Source: Novosphingobium sp.
GTDB taxonomy: Bacteria > Pseudomonadota > Alphaproteobacteria > Sphingomonadales > Sphingomonadaceae
Assembly (NCBI RefSeq): GCF_019748365.1
Contig: NZ_JAIEPN010000024.1
Coordinates: forward strand, 30,340 to 94,339
DNA length: 64,000 nucleotides
Direction: 5' to 3'
The notes beneath the pieces are model-generated. The model was not told where the DNA came from. It ran no database searches and saw only the letters and a list, made by a program, of their open reading frames with translations. The translations under genes and the position numbers were made by a program. Shown one piece after another: positions 16,181 to 26,234 of the stretch. Within the stretch, counting starts at the first letter, position 1. Every line of letters begins with the position of its first letter.

Positions 16181-16208
16181 CGGGGCGGGATAATCTCCCG
16201 CCCCGTTT
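16181..16208 (+). terminator. probable terminator after icd
   Basis: A perfect 10-bp stem, CGGGGCGGGA (16181-16190) with TCCCGCCCCG (16196-16205) around a TAATC loop, is followed by only three T. It lies seven bases after the icd stop. Confidence 0.7.
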
Positions 16209-16277
16209 CAGCCAAATTTAACCATTTCTTGCAGATTTGGGCAGAATACAGCACCGTAACACCAAACAGGTGAACGC

Positions 16278-17807
16278 GTGTCGGCTCTCGTCGCAATCTT
16301 TGCCATCTTCCTGACCAGCGCGCTGGGGCTTTTCGCGCTGCTCTGGTACTGGCTACGCCTGCGTGCGCTGCAGGAACCCAGGCCGAAGAAGCCGAAAAAG
16401 GCAAAGCGCCGCAAGGGCGCTCCCGAGCCGGAGCCAGAGCCGGAACCCGAACCACTCCCTGTCAAGGCCGGCCGCAGCCGCCTGATTTCCGCCGCCTCGC
16501 TGGCCGAAGCCGAAGCCGCCAATGCGGCGCCCCCCGAACTCGACTATTTCGACCCGGAACCGGAGCCGACCGCGCCGGAACCGGAAGCCCCGGAACCCTC
16601 GCTCCCAGCCCCCCTTGCTGCAGCCAGGCAGCAAGCCCTGGTCCTGCGCCAGCATTTCCCGCCGCACCGCGCACAACAGACCCGCAGCTGGCTGGGCGGC
16701 ACCCCGGTACTGCCCGGCGCCGCCGAATGGCCGAGCAATCCCGCCACCGGCAAGCCGCTGCATTTCCTCCTTCAACTCGATCTGTCCGAAGTCCCGCCCG
16801 AAGCCGGCCTCGGTCTGCTCCCGCCCGAAGGCGCGCTCGCGGTGTTCCTCGATCTCGACTGGGGGCCCGGCGATGCATTCAAGGTCATCCACGCACAAGG
16901 CTATGCCGGAACGCCGTGGCATGCGCTCGACGTCCCGCAGAGCCTCGCCATGGCCTATGGCGACGAAGCCGCACTTGCCTGGCCCTGGGCGCTGACCCCG
17001 GCGCATGGCACGCAGATTCTGCCGCGCTGGCCCGTCACGCCGCGGCTGATCGCCCTGCCCGAAGGCGAAGCCCCCGGCTGGCCGCACACTGCGGCCACGG
17101 CCAAGGCCCTGCTCCACGCGCAAGGCGAGAGCGACCTTCCCCCCGCGCTCACCATCGCGGACTTCCACGGCGCGGACGGCCAAGGCTTCGAGCCGGCATG
17201 GTACGGCTATCCGCAAGACTGGATCAGTGTGCAGATCGCTTCGGCTGCGCTGGTGCGCGAGGCGGACCGTGCCTCCCGCACCGTGCTCCACGATCCCTAC
17301 CCCGGGCTGGACGAGGCCGAACGCGCCGCCCAGCTCAAGACCGTGCGCGAGGAAGCGCAGGCCTGGTTCGACCACGCGCTGAACAACCCCGCACTCGCCC
17401 CTCTCGGCCCGCCGCTGCGCAAGGCCTTCTGGGACTGGCTCTCAACCCACCGCGCGCTCGCCGAACGGGTCATCCCCGAAGCGGTCGAAGCCGCCATCGA
17501 GACCACGCTCCACGCCTCGCCCGAGGAAGCCGCCAAGTTTCCCGAGGATATCACCGCCCGGGTCGCTTATCGCCACGCCCTCGCGCGGCGCACCCCCGAA
17601 GGCGTGATCGCCCCGCCCCCGGCGCGCCTCCTTGCCCCGGCCACCGGCGCCGCGGAACTTGCCGCCACACACCTGCTCCTGCTCGAACTGCCCACCAATC
17701 CCGCCATCGGCCACCACTTCGGCGGCGGCGCACTGCAATGGTGGATCACGCCGGAAGACCTGGCGGACCGGCGGTTTGATGCGGTGGTGATGACTATGGC
17801 GGGTTAG
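16278..17807 (+). CDS. membrane-anchored DUF1963 (YwqG-like) protein
   Basis: The 509-residue protein begins with one transmembrane helix (MSALVAIFAIFLTSALGLFALLWYW, about 1-26). A charged linker rich in KKPKKAKRR and PEPEPEPEP follows (about 35-110). The rest is a DUF1963-like domain; the SWLGGTPVLPGAAEWPSNPATG stretch at about 136-157 and FLLQLDLSEVP are the signature of the YwqG family, which has no established function. The start is a GTG at 16278, with a weak AGG upstream. The anchor plus long acidic linker would hold the domain on the cytoplasmic face if it is N-in. It stands alone between icd and a repeat-rich gap. Confidence 0.75.
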   Translation: MSALVAIFAIFLTSALGLFALLWYWLRLRALQEPRPKKPKKAKRRKGAPEPEPEPEPEPLPVKAGRSRLISAASLAEAEAANAAPPELDYFDPEPEPTAPEPEAPEPSLPAPLAAARQQALVLRQHFPPHRAQQTRSWLGGTPVLPGAAEWPSNPATGKPLHFLLQLDLSEVPPEAGLGLLPPEGALAVFLDLDWGPGDAFKVIHAQGYAGTPWHALDVPQSLAMAYGDEAALAWPWALTPAHGTQILPRWPVTPRLIALPEGEAPGWPHTAATAKALLHAQGESDLPPALTIADFHGADGQGFEPAWYGYPQDWISVQIASAALVREADRASRTVLHDPYPGLDEAERAAQLKTVREEAQAWFDHALNNPALAPLGPPLRKAFWDWLSTHRALAERVIPEAVEAAIETTLHASPEEAAKFPEDITARVAYRHALARRTPEGVIAPPPARLLAPATGAAELAATHLLLLELPTNPAIGHHFGGGALQWWITPEDLADRRFDAVVMTMAG

Positions 17808-17864
17808 AAGCCCCGCCCGAAGGGAACTCGCGCTGCGCGATTTGCCCCGCCCAAATCCTTCCGG

Positions 17865-17945
17865 TTCGTCATTGCGAGCGCAGCGAAGCAATCCAGAGCC
17901 GAGCAGAACCGCCGTGGATTGCTTCGCTACGCCCGCAAAGACGAA
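17865..17945. repeat. long dispersed palindrome, TTCGTCATTGCGAGCG family, copy 2
   Basis: The arms at 17865-17896 and about 17915-17945 are inverted copies with a few mismatches in the right arm (CGCTACGCCCGCAAAGACGAA). This is the same element as 6364-6445, with the same AGAACCGCC loop content. It is followed at a similar distance by the shared 36-bp motif and another small immunity-like gene. Confidence 0.88.
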
Positions 17946-18010
17946 GGGAGTGATGCGTGCCTCAGGTATTGGGCCGCTCCTTCTGAGAGACACAAGGCCG
18001 TATGGACAGG

Positions 18011-18046
18011 TTCAAACGACCGTTAGCGCCCACTTGCGGACGTTCC
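18011..18046 (+). other. 36-bp motif shared with 6508-6543
   Basis: The stretch begins TTCAAACGAC and contains CACTTGCGGACGTTCC. It matches the 6508-6543 stretch at 28 of 36 positions by eye and lies 59 bp before the start of the DUF7668-like gene. The region just after that gene (about 18508-18545) again contains GTCCGCT and CGGACA strings, which may be a decayed copy in the opposite orientation. Confidence 0.5.
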
Positions 18047-18105
18047 AAATCGATGTCAGTTCTCTGAATTGAAATGCCCAATAGCCTGCCCGGGAGCGCT
18101 GGTTC

Positions 18106-18486
18106 ATGAGCGTGCCAGTGCCGATCCTGAAGGATGAAGTTCGGGAACATCGCATTCCGTCAGAATGGCGGCCCAAGCTTCGCGACATTGCTGACGCATT
18201 CATGGAGGGGAATTTCCATCTGCGTGACCTTGTACGTGTCGAGCCATTGGACGACGACACCGCCGCTAGAGTTGCAAGGAACATCGTTGCTTACGGCTGT
18301 ACATTGGCGGCCCTGCCAGATGAAAGCTGGCACACGTCGGTATGCCAGTGGCAATTGGAATACTGGGACGTGTTGGTGGACCTGTTTACGGTCGAAGAAG
18401 GTCGAAGCGATCTGGTACTTCACGTGAAGGTTATCGAGAGAGCTGACGGTTTCCACTTCAAGGTTCACTTCGTTTACGTGCCCTAG
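18106..18486 (+). CDS. small DUF7668-like protein, possible orphan immunity protein
   Basis: The 126-residue product has no signal or membrane segment. Recognisable blocks are IPSEWRPKLRDIADAFMEGN (about 17-36), AYGCTLAALPDESWHTSVC and QWQLEYWDVLVDLFTVEEGR (about 81-100). The protein ends GFHFKVHFVYVP. These resemble DUF7668, a small domain I associate with toxin-neighbourhood or immunity-like genes; this is from memory, not a search. ATG 18106 is used; no strong ribosome-binding site is visible. Its third-position base use is less GC-biased than in neighbouring genes (many codons such as GAA, GTT, CAT), as in the gene at 6585, hinting at transfer. No toxin lies nearby. Confidence 0.6.
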   Translation: MSVPVPILKDEVREHRIPSEWRPKLRDIADAFMEGNFHLRDLVRVEPLDDDTAARVARNIVAYGCTLAALPDESWHTSVCQWQLEYWDVLVDLFTVEEGRSDLVLHVKVIERADGFHFKVHFVYVP

Positions 18487-18565
18487 CATGTGCCGCTGTA
18501 GCTTGAGATGAAGTCCGCTACCCACCAATCCCGGACACTGACCCACGACGCTTGGCCGCAAAGCC

Positions 18566-19348
18566 TCACACCACCAGCCGCTCCTCCAGCCGCGCCACCA
18601 GCGCCGCGTCCGCGCCCAGCACCGCCTCGGCATAGGCCTCGAACGTCCCGTGCTCGCGCTCCATCGCGGCGAAGGCGCTCTCCAGAAACTCCGGTTGGAC
18701 GCCCATGATCGTGCGCAGGGCATCGTCGGTCATCATCGGCCCGAAGCTCGCGCGCACATTGGTTGCCGCCGCCGCGATCCGCGCTTCGGAATTGCCTGCG
18801 GTGTTGGTGAGCAGATAGTCCGCCATCACGTCATCCGCATGCACACCCATCAGACGGTGTACGATCGCCGCGCCCACGCCGGTGCGGTCCTTGCCCGCAA
18901 AGCAGTGCAGCAGGCTCGGCCCATGATCCTCGGCAAGGGTCTGCAGATAGAGCCGGAACGTGCCCACCAGCACCGGGCGGAACGGCAGCTTGTCGTAAAG
19001 CTTCACCATCGCGGCCCGCGCATCGTCCGCCGTGCGCACGCCCGAGGCCGCTTCGTCGTGAACGGCCCGACCATGATCGCCCGCCGTCTCGCCGGGATGG
19101 TACACCACCTGCCCCGCCCACTCTTCGTGGCGCAGACAGGGAAACTGCGCCCGCTCGCTATCGCCGCGCAAGTCGATCACCCGCGCGATGCCGATGCGGT
19201 GGACCACATCGAGATCCTCCGCCGTCGCCTCGAAGTGGTGCCCCGAACGCCACAGATGGCCCGTCCGCAGCGAGCCGCCGCGCGCGCGGTAGCCGCCATA
19301 GTCGCGAAAATTGTGAATGCCGGCGAGCGGCAGAACGCGGTCTTGCAT
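18566..19348 (-). CDS. tyrosine/dual-specificity protein phosphatase
   Basis: The 260-residue protein has the Cys-based phosphatase loop HCFAGKDRTG with nucleophile C149 and R155, the HCxxGKDRTG form typical of MptpB/LipA-like phosphatases (Y_phosphatase3). Those act on phosphotyrosine and sometimes phosphoinositides. The N-terminus GIHNFRDYGGY is also a family signature. No signal peptide is visible, so it is probably cytoplasmic. It follows the M20 amidohydrolase gene by 62 bp on the same strand and may share its transcript. The substrate is unknown. Confidence 0.9.
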   Translation of the reverse strand: MQDRVLPLAGIHNFRDYGGYRARGGSLRTGHLWRSGHHFEATAEDLDVVHRIGIARVIDLRGDSERAQFPCLRHEEWAGQVVYHPGETAGDHGRAVHDEAASGVRTADDARAAMVKLYDKLPFRPVLVGTFRLYLQTLAEDHGPSLLHCFAGKDRTGVGAAIVHRLMGVHADDVMADYLLTNTAGNSEARIAAAATNVRASFGPMMTDDALRTIMGVQPEFLESAFAAMEREHGTFEAYAEAVLGADAALVARLEERLVV

Positions 19349-19410
19349 GCGGATGTCCCTGTCAGATCATCCCCGCCAATGCCAGCCCTTCAAGACGCTC
19401 CGGTTGCACC

Positions 19411-20604
19411 TTACGCAAACCCCTCCGCCAGAAACCGCTCCGCGCACCCCGCCAGCACGGCGCTGCCCAGCGGCATCACGCTTTCATCGAGCATCATACG
19501 CGTCGAATGGATCGAGCAGCAGCTCTTCCAGTCCGCCCCCTGCGGCGCCACGCCAAGGAAGAACATCGCGCCTGGCGTCTGTTCCAGCACATAGGAGAAG
19601 TCCTCCGCGCCCATGATCGGGTGCGAAAGGCGGTGGAACGTGCCCGTCAGCTCCTCCGCCACCTTGGCCCCCAGATCGACCGCGCGCGCATCGCAGATCG
19701 TCACCGGAAAGCCGGGAATGATCGCCGTCTCCGCCGTCAACCCGTGCGCGGCGGCGATATGGCTCACCAGCTTCGGCAAAGCCTCATGCAGCCGCGCCCG
19801 CGCGCCGGGCGACAGCGTGCGCAGGGTGCCGAGCAGATGCGCGCTGTCAGGAATGACGTTGTAGGCCGTCCCTGCGGTAATCTTCGAAACCGTCGCCACC
19901 ACCGGATCGGCCACCGAAAACTTGCGCGTCACCATCGCCTGGATCGCACTGACGATCTCGCAGGCGACCGGGATCGGGTCGAGCGTATCGTGCGGCATCG
20001 AGGCATGGCCGCCGTCACCCTTGACCGTGATCTCGAACCGGTCCGCCGAGGCGAGCAGCGGCCCGGCCCGGCCCGCCACGATCCCGTGCGGGCTATTCGG
20101 CATGATGTGGAGCGCAAAAGCGGCATCCGCCTTGGGTTCCAGCAGCCCGTCGTCGATCATGAACCGCGCGCCGTGGTGCCCTTCCTCGCCCGGCTGGAAC
20201 ATGAACTGCACTTCGCCCGCGATCTTGTCTGCCCGCGCACATAGCAGCTCTGCGGCTCCCGCCAGCATCGCCGTATGGGCATCGTGCCCGCAGGCATGCA
20301 TCCGGCCGGCAAACTGCGAGGCGAATTCCAGCCCGGTTTCCTCGGGCATCTCCAGCGCGTCCATATCCCCGCGCAGCAGCACGCGGCGGCCATTGCCCCC
20401 GCCGCACTTGAGCGTCGCAACGAGCCCCGTCGTCGAAGGCCCTTCCCGCCACGTCAGCGGCAAATGCGCCAGCGCCGCGCGCACCTTGCTGGCGGTCAGC
20501 GGCGTATGCAGCCCCAGCTCCGGCTCGGCATGGATCGCGCGCCGCAGTGCCGTGATCTTCGGCTCCAGCGTTCGCGCCTGCTCCAAGAGATCGGCATGCA
20601 GCAT
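19411..20604 (-). CDS. M20-family metal-dependent amidohydrolase (hippurate hydrolase-like)
   Basis: This 397-residue cytoplasmic di-metal hydrolase of the M20D group cleaves N-acyl amino acids such as hippurate or N-acetyl amino acids. Metal ligands are visible in MHACGHDAHTAML, FQPGEEGHHGARFMIDDG and HPIMGAEDFSYVL. A lid/dimerisation domain lies in between (about 185-300). ATG 20602-20604 has AGGAG seven bases upstream; the frame extends 25 codons further without a better start. It leads the phosphatase gene and diverges from the thiolase gene. Confidence 0.9.
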   Translation of the reverse strand: MLHADLLEQARTLEPKITALRRAIHAEPELGLHTPLTASKVRAALAHLPLTWREGPSTTGLVATLKCGGGNGRRVLLRGDMDALEMPEETGLEFASQFAGRMHACGHDAHTAMLAGAAELLCARADKIAGEVQFMFQPGEEGHHGARFMIDDGLLEPKADAAFALHIMPNSPHGIVAGRAGPLLASADRFEITVKGDGGHASMPHDTLDPIPVACEIVSAIQAMVTRKFSVADPVVATVSKITAGTAYNVIPDSAHLLGTLRTLSPGARARLHEALPKLVSHIAAAHGLTAETAIIPGFPVTICDARAVDLGAKVAEELTGTFHRLSHPIMGAEDFSYVLEQTPGAMFFLGVAPQGADWKSCCSIHSTRMMLDESVMPLGSAVLAGCAERFLAEGFA

Positions 20605-20693
20605 CGGGGGCTCCTGTAGGTGACAGACGCATAGCATAAGCCTCCCCGCGCGCCGCTGTCGAGGTTCCCCCTTGCGCACCGCTCCACACCGGT

Positions 20694-20709
20694 TTAATCG
20701 CTCGATTAA
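20694..20709. promoter_or_regulatory. putative TetR-type operator, TTAATCGCTCGATTAA
   Basis: The perfect palindrome TTAATCG-CT-CGATTAA lies 20 bases upstream of the thiolase start and 85 bases from the divergent M20 start. The crotonase promoter carries a near-identical site (14779-14794). A shared repressor of acyl-CoA metabolism genes is the simplest reading. Confidence 0.6.
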
Positions 20710-20729
20710 CGCACTTGGGAGAGTCTGTC

Positions 20730-21980
20730 ATGGCCGAAGCCTATATCATCGATGCCGTCCGCACCCCGCGCGGGGTGGGCAAGCCCGGCAAGGGCGCACT
20801 GTCGCACCTGCATCCGCAGCACCTCGCCGCCACCGTCATGAAGGCGATTGCCGAGCGCAACAATCTCGACACCGGCACCGTTGACGACATCATCTGGTCG
20901 ACCTCGTCGCAGGTTGGCAAGCAGGGCGGCGACCTTGGCCGGATGGCCGCGCTCGCGGCGGGCTACAACATCAGCGCCAGCGGCACCACGCTGGACCGGT
21001 TCTGCGGCGGCGGCATCACTTCGGTGAACCTTGCTGCGGCCACCGTGATGTCGGGCATGGAAGACTGCGTCATCGCCGGCGGCACCGAGATGATGAGCTT
21101 CACCGCTGCCAACGCCGCGGCCGAAGCCAATGCCGGCTTCCCGCCGCGCCTGATGGGCTCGGGCAACAAGGCGCTCGACGAGCTTCACCCGCAGTCGCAC
21201 CAGGGCATCTGCGGCGATGCCATCGCCACGATCGAAGGCATTTCGCGTGAAGCGCTCGATGCGCTCGCGCTCGTCAGCCAGCAGCGCGCCGACGTGGCCA
21301 TCAAGGAAGGCCGCTTCAACAAGTCGCTCGTCACCGTCTACAACGAGGACGGCTCGGTCGCGCTCGACCACGAGGAATTCCCCCGCCCCGAAACGACCGC
21401 GGAAGGCCTCGCCAGCCTCAAGCCCGCCTTCGCCGGGATGATGGACTTCGATCTCGGCGGCGGCATGACCTTCCGCAAGCAGATCAACCGCCGCTATCCG
21501 GACGTGGACATCAAGCCCGTCCACCACGCCGGCAATTCTTCGGGTGTGGTCGATGGCGCCGCCGCACTCCTCATCACCTCGCCCGCCTATGCCGAAAAGC
21601 ATGGCCTGAAGCCCCGCGCGCGCATCGTCGCCTATGCCAATCAGGGCGATGACCCGACGCTGATGCTTAACGCGCCGGTACCTGCCGCCAAGAAGGTCCT
21701 CGCCAAGGCGGGCCTTACCAAGGACGACATCGACGTCTGGGAAATCAACGAGGCTTTCGCCGTCGTCGCCGAGAAGTTCATCCGCGACCTCGAACTCGAC
21801 CGCGCCAAGGTGAACATCAACGGCGGCGCCATGGCGCTCGGCCACCCGATCGGCGCGACCGGCTCGATCCTCATCGGCACCGCGCTTGATGAGCTGGAGC
21901 GTTCGGGCGGCCGCTACGGCCTCGTCACGATGTGCGCGGCGGGCGGCATGGCGCCTGCGATCATCATCGAACGCATCTGA
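20730..21980 (+). CDS. acetyl-CoA C-acyltransferase (thiolase)
   Basis: This 416-residue thiolase either cleaves 3-ketoacyl-CoA in beta-oxidation or condenses acetyl-CoA. The acylated cysteine is C92 in LDRFCGGGITSV. The base residues are H372 in MALGHPIGATGS and C402 in CAAGGMAPA. All three catalytic positions are intact. ATG 20730 (MAEAYIIDAVRTP) is the family start. The upstream TTAATCG palindrome suggests control together with the crotonase. The adjacent gene at 22.06 kb is on the same strand, 77 bp downstream. Degradative versus biosynthetic role cannot be told by eye, but the operator context favours acyl-CoA breakdown. Confidence 0.93.
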   Translation: MAEAYIIDAVRTPRGVGKPGKGALSHLHPQHLAATVMKAIAERNNLDTGTVDDIIWSTSSQVGKQGGDLGRMAALAAGYNISASGTTLDRFCGGGITSVNLAAATVMSGMEDCVIAGGTEMMSFTAANAAAEANAGFPPRLMGSGNKALDELHPQSHQGICGDAIATIEGISREALDALALVSQQRADVAIKEGRFNKSLVTVYNEDGSVALDHEEFPRPETTAEGLASLKPAFAGMMDFDLGGGMTFRKQINRRYPDVDIKPVHHAGNSSGVVDGAAALLITSPAYAEKHGLKPRARIVAYANQGDDPTLMLNAPVPAAKKVLAKAGLTKDDIDVWEINEAFAVVAEKFIRDLELDRAKVNINGGAMALGHPIGATGSILIGTALDELERSGGRYGLVTMCAAGGMAPAIIIERI

Positions 21981-22057
21981 TTTCGAGCTGAAAAGCGCTT
22001 GGAAGACCCGGATGGTGCTGGCACCGTCCGGGTCTTGTCGCGTCTGGGGGGAAGCAC

Positions 22058-22849
22058 ATGAAAAATCCCGAAGCCTTCGCAGGCTACGAAGCCTTCGATT
22101 TCAGCGATGGCCCCTTCACCCGCCGCGTCTGGCGCAAGGGTAGCGGCCCCGCGGTCATCGTCATGCACGAGATCCCCAATCTCCACCCGCAAGTCCTGCG
22201 CTTCGCAGACCGCGTCGCGGCGCAGGGGATGACGGTCTATTGCCCCAGCCTGTTCGGCGAGGACGGGCGCATGCCTTCGCAGGCTTATGCATTGGGCCAG
22301 ATGCTCTGGACGATCTGCGTCCGCCGCGAATTCAACGTCTGGGCGAACGGCAAGTCGAGTCCCATCGTCGACTGGCTCCGCGCGCTCGCCCGGCATGCCC
22401 ACGCGGCATGCGGCGGACGCGGGGTCGGCGCGGTCGGCATGTGCCTGACGGGCGGCTTTGCCCTTGCGATGATGACCGAACCCGCCGTCGTCGCCCCGGT
22501 GCTCTCCCAGCCCTCGCTCCCGCTGGGCAAGAAGGGCGCAGGCCGCATCGACGCGTCCCCTGAAGAAATCGCCTGCGCCAAGCGCCGCTTCGAGGCCGAG
22601 GACCTCTCGATGATGGCCCTGCGCTTCACCAGCGACAAGCTTGTCCCCGCCGAGCGCTTCGCCATGCTGAAGGATACCTTCGGCGACCGCTGCCAGACCA
22701 TCGACCTTACCGACGCCGACGCCAACCCGGCAGCCCCCATCGCGCCGCATTCGGTCCTGACATGGCACCTCATCGACGAACCCGGCAGCGCCACGAAGCA
22801 AGTCGAGCAGGACGTCATCGCCTTCTTCCGGCATCGCACGGGGGCGTAA
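22058..22849 (+). CDS. dienelactone hydrolase family protein
   Basis: The 263-residue alpha/beta hydrolase has the DLH fold signatures: VIVMHEIPNLHPQVLRFADRV near the N-terminus and a cysteine nucleophile C129 in GMCLTGG, as in dienelactone hydrolase. A candidate catalytic His lies late in the sequence (PHSVLTWHLID). Family members hydrolyse dienelactones in chloroaromatic pathways or other esters; no ring-cleavage genes adjoin it. ATG 22058 follows a GGGGGGAAG ribosome-binding site. A long inverted repeat follows the gene. Confidence 0.87.
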   Translation: MKNPEAFAGYEAFDFSDGPFTRRVWRKGSGPAVIVMHEIPNLHPQVLRFADRVAAQGMTVYCPSLFGEDGRMPSQAYALGQMLWTICVRREFNVWANGKSSPIVDWLRALARHAHAACGGRGVGAVGMCLTGGFALAMMTEPAVVAPVLSQPSLPLGKKGAGRIDASPEEIACAKRRFEAEDLSMMALRFTSDKLVPAERFAMLKDTFGDRCQTIDLTDADANPAAPIAPHSVLTWHLIDEPGSATKQVEQDVIAFFRHRTGA

Positions 22850-22865
22850 CCAGCGAGCTCGGATT

Positions 22866-23038
22866 GGTTCACGCAGAGGCGCAGAGGAAGCAGAGAGACG
22901 CAGGGGGGTTGTGCGTGCGGCGAAGCCGCTTTCAAGAATGCAACGCCCGGAACACCAACATAGGCCTGCGGCCAGTCCCCCTCTTTCTTTCCCAACTTCT
23001 CTGCGTCTCTCTGCTTCCTCTGCGCCTCTGCGTGAACC
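22866..23038. repeat. perfect 38-bp inverted repeat with 97-bp interior
   Basis: The arms 22866-22903 and 23001-23038 are exact inverted copies built from GCAGAGG-type units (GGTTCACGCAGAGGCGCAGA at the outer end). The right arm is followed by a T run at 23041-23046, so the structure could terminate the DLH transcript. The interior has no open frame of useful length. Repeats of this sequence are widespread between genes in sphingomonads and look like MITE or REP elements. Confidence 0.93.
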
Positions 23039-23121
23039 CCTTTTTTCCTTGGCTTGCCCGCTGCCCCGCGCCCCTGTAGAGCGCGGGCCAAATCCCCTTA
23101 GAGAATACGCAAGGACCTCCG

Positions 23122-24795
<1,674 letters not shown>

Positions 24796-24806
24796 CGGCC
24801 TGATTC

Positions 24807-24834
24807 GTTCATGTTGGATGGCGAAAACATGAAC
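24807..24834. promoter_or_regulatory. 9-bp inverted repeat GTTCATGTT/AACATGAAC in the RcnB-like gene promoter region
   Basis: The arms are at 24807-24815 and 24826-24834 with a 10-base spacer, 105 bp upstream of the RcnB-like gene and 11 bp after the ettA stop. No T run follows, so an operator is more likely than a terminator. A TATAGT-like -10 lies at 24877-24882, but no convincing -35 was found. Confidence 0.4.
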
Positions 24835-24938
24835 AGATGCCGTTGTCATGGTTCAGCCATACGACAGGGCCGGTGCTATAGTCCGGTTGCAGGAGAGGCC
24901 ACGAGCGAGTCGCGGCCCATGCAATTGGAGCCGGGACC

Positions 24939-26063
24939 ATGGCCGCCAAGTCCGTTTTGAAGAACAGCGCATCCGCGCTTCTTGCCCTCCTGCTGGGCAC
25001 GGCAGCGCTGTTGCCCGCCACTGCCAGCGCGCAGGAACGCGACCAGCGCGGTCCCGCTCGCATGGAGCGTATGGAGCGCCCCGCCCCCGCTCCGGCGCCC
25101 GCGCAGCAGGCCCCCGCCTGGCAGAACCGCGCCCCGGCCGCACAAGCTGCACCCTCCGGTTGGCAGGGCCGCCCGGCATGGTCGTCGAACGGCAGCCAGC
25201 CCCAACGCCCCGCGCCGCCCGCAAATCAGGGCGGCTGGCAAGGCCGTCAGGCATGGCAGAACGGCGGCGGTGACCGCGAACGCGGCGATCGCGGCAATGG
25301 TGTGAGCCCCACCGGCCAGCCCGCCTTCGGCCGTCCGGCATGGGCGACAGGCGGTCAGGTTCCGCAGCCCCGCACGGATGTCCCGGGCTCGGGCACCCGC
25401 AATCCCACTTACGTCGATCCCAATCGCGGCGGCCGTGGCTGGCAGGGAACCCCCGGCGGCGACCGTGATGGCCGGGCCCGTGAGAACGACGGCCGCGGCA
25501 ACAACGGCGGGCAGTGGCAGAACGATGGCCGCGGCAACTGGAACCGTGACCGCGACGGTAACCGCAACGACGATTGGCGCCGCAACAACAACGGCCAGTG
25601 GAACCGCGGCGGCTGGAGTGCCAACACCTCGCGCAACTGGAACCGCGATCGCGACCGCGACTGGAACCGGGATCGCAATGGCTGGCGCGGCAACAACTGG
25701 GGCTACAACAACGGCTGGCGTGGCAACGGCTGGGGCAACAATGGCTGGCGCGGGTGGGACCGCGACGGCTGGCGGCGCGACCGCCGCTACGACTGGTACG
25801 GCTGGCGCAACAGCCACCGCTCCATCTTCAGCCTCGGTTTCTATTCGGCGCCGTGGCGGGACTATTCCTACAGCCGCCTCGGCATCGGCGTGGTCATCGG
25901 CGCCCCGTTTTACGACCAGCGCTACTGGATCGCCGATCCCTGGGCCTATCGTCTGCCGCCGGCCGGCGGTCCCTATCGCTGGGTTCGCTACTATGACGAC
26001 GCCCTGCTCGTGGATATCTACTCGGGCGAGGTCGTCGACGTGATCTACGATATCTTCTGGTGA
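24939..26063 (+). CDS. secreted RcnB-family protein with a long N/R/W/D-rich repeat region
   Basis: The 374-residue protein has a signal peptide (MAAKSVLKNSASALLALLLG, cleavage near ATASAQE at about 30-33). Residues about 35-290 are low complexity: first Q/P/A/W, then repeats of NWNRDRD, GWRGNN and NDGRGN type. The last ~90 residues form the RcnB-like domain, with YRLPPAGGPYRWVRYYDDAL and a VDIYSGEVVDVIYDIF end. In E. coli RcnB is a small periplasmic protein tied to nickel/cobalt efflux; sphingomonad homologues are larger and of unknown role. The domain assignment is firm, the metal role is not. The repeat tract is rich in Arg and Asn rather than His, so strong metal binding by it is not obvious. 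Confidence 0.82.
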   Translation: MAAKSVLKNSASALLALLLGTAALLPATASAQERDQRGPARMERMERPAPAPAPAQQAPAWQNRAPAAQAAPSGWQGRPAWSSNGSQPQRPAPPANQGGWQGRQAWQNGGGDRERGDRGNGVSPTGQPAFGRPAWATGGQVPQPRTDVPGSGTRNPTYVDPNRGGRGWQGTPGGDRDGRARENDGRGNNGGQWQNDGRGNWNRDRDGNRNDDWRRNNNGQWNRGGWSANTSRNWNRDRDRDWNRDRNGWRGNNWGYNNGWRGNGWGNNGWRGWDRDGWRRDRRYDWYGWRNSHRSIFSLGFYSAPWRDYSYSRLGIGVVIGAPFYDQRYWIADPWAYRLPPAGGPYRWVRYYDDALLVDIYSGEVVDVIYDIFW

Positions 26064-26234
26064 TTTAGCGTCGGCCCGTCTGCCATTCCGGCAGGCGGGC
26101 GCGGCCGTAGGGGGCAGGGTCGCCACACCGGGGGCAATCCGAACCTCCCCTGCCGCCTAAGAGAATGGCTAGTTCTGTCCGCGCGGATTGCGCCCATAAC
26201 ATCGGTCGTCACAGCCCACTGCCGGGAGTGCCCG

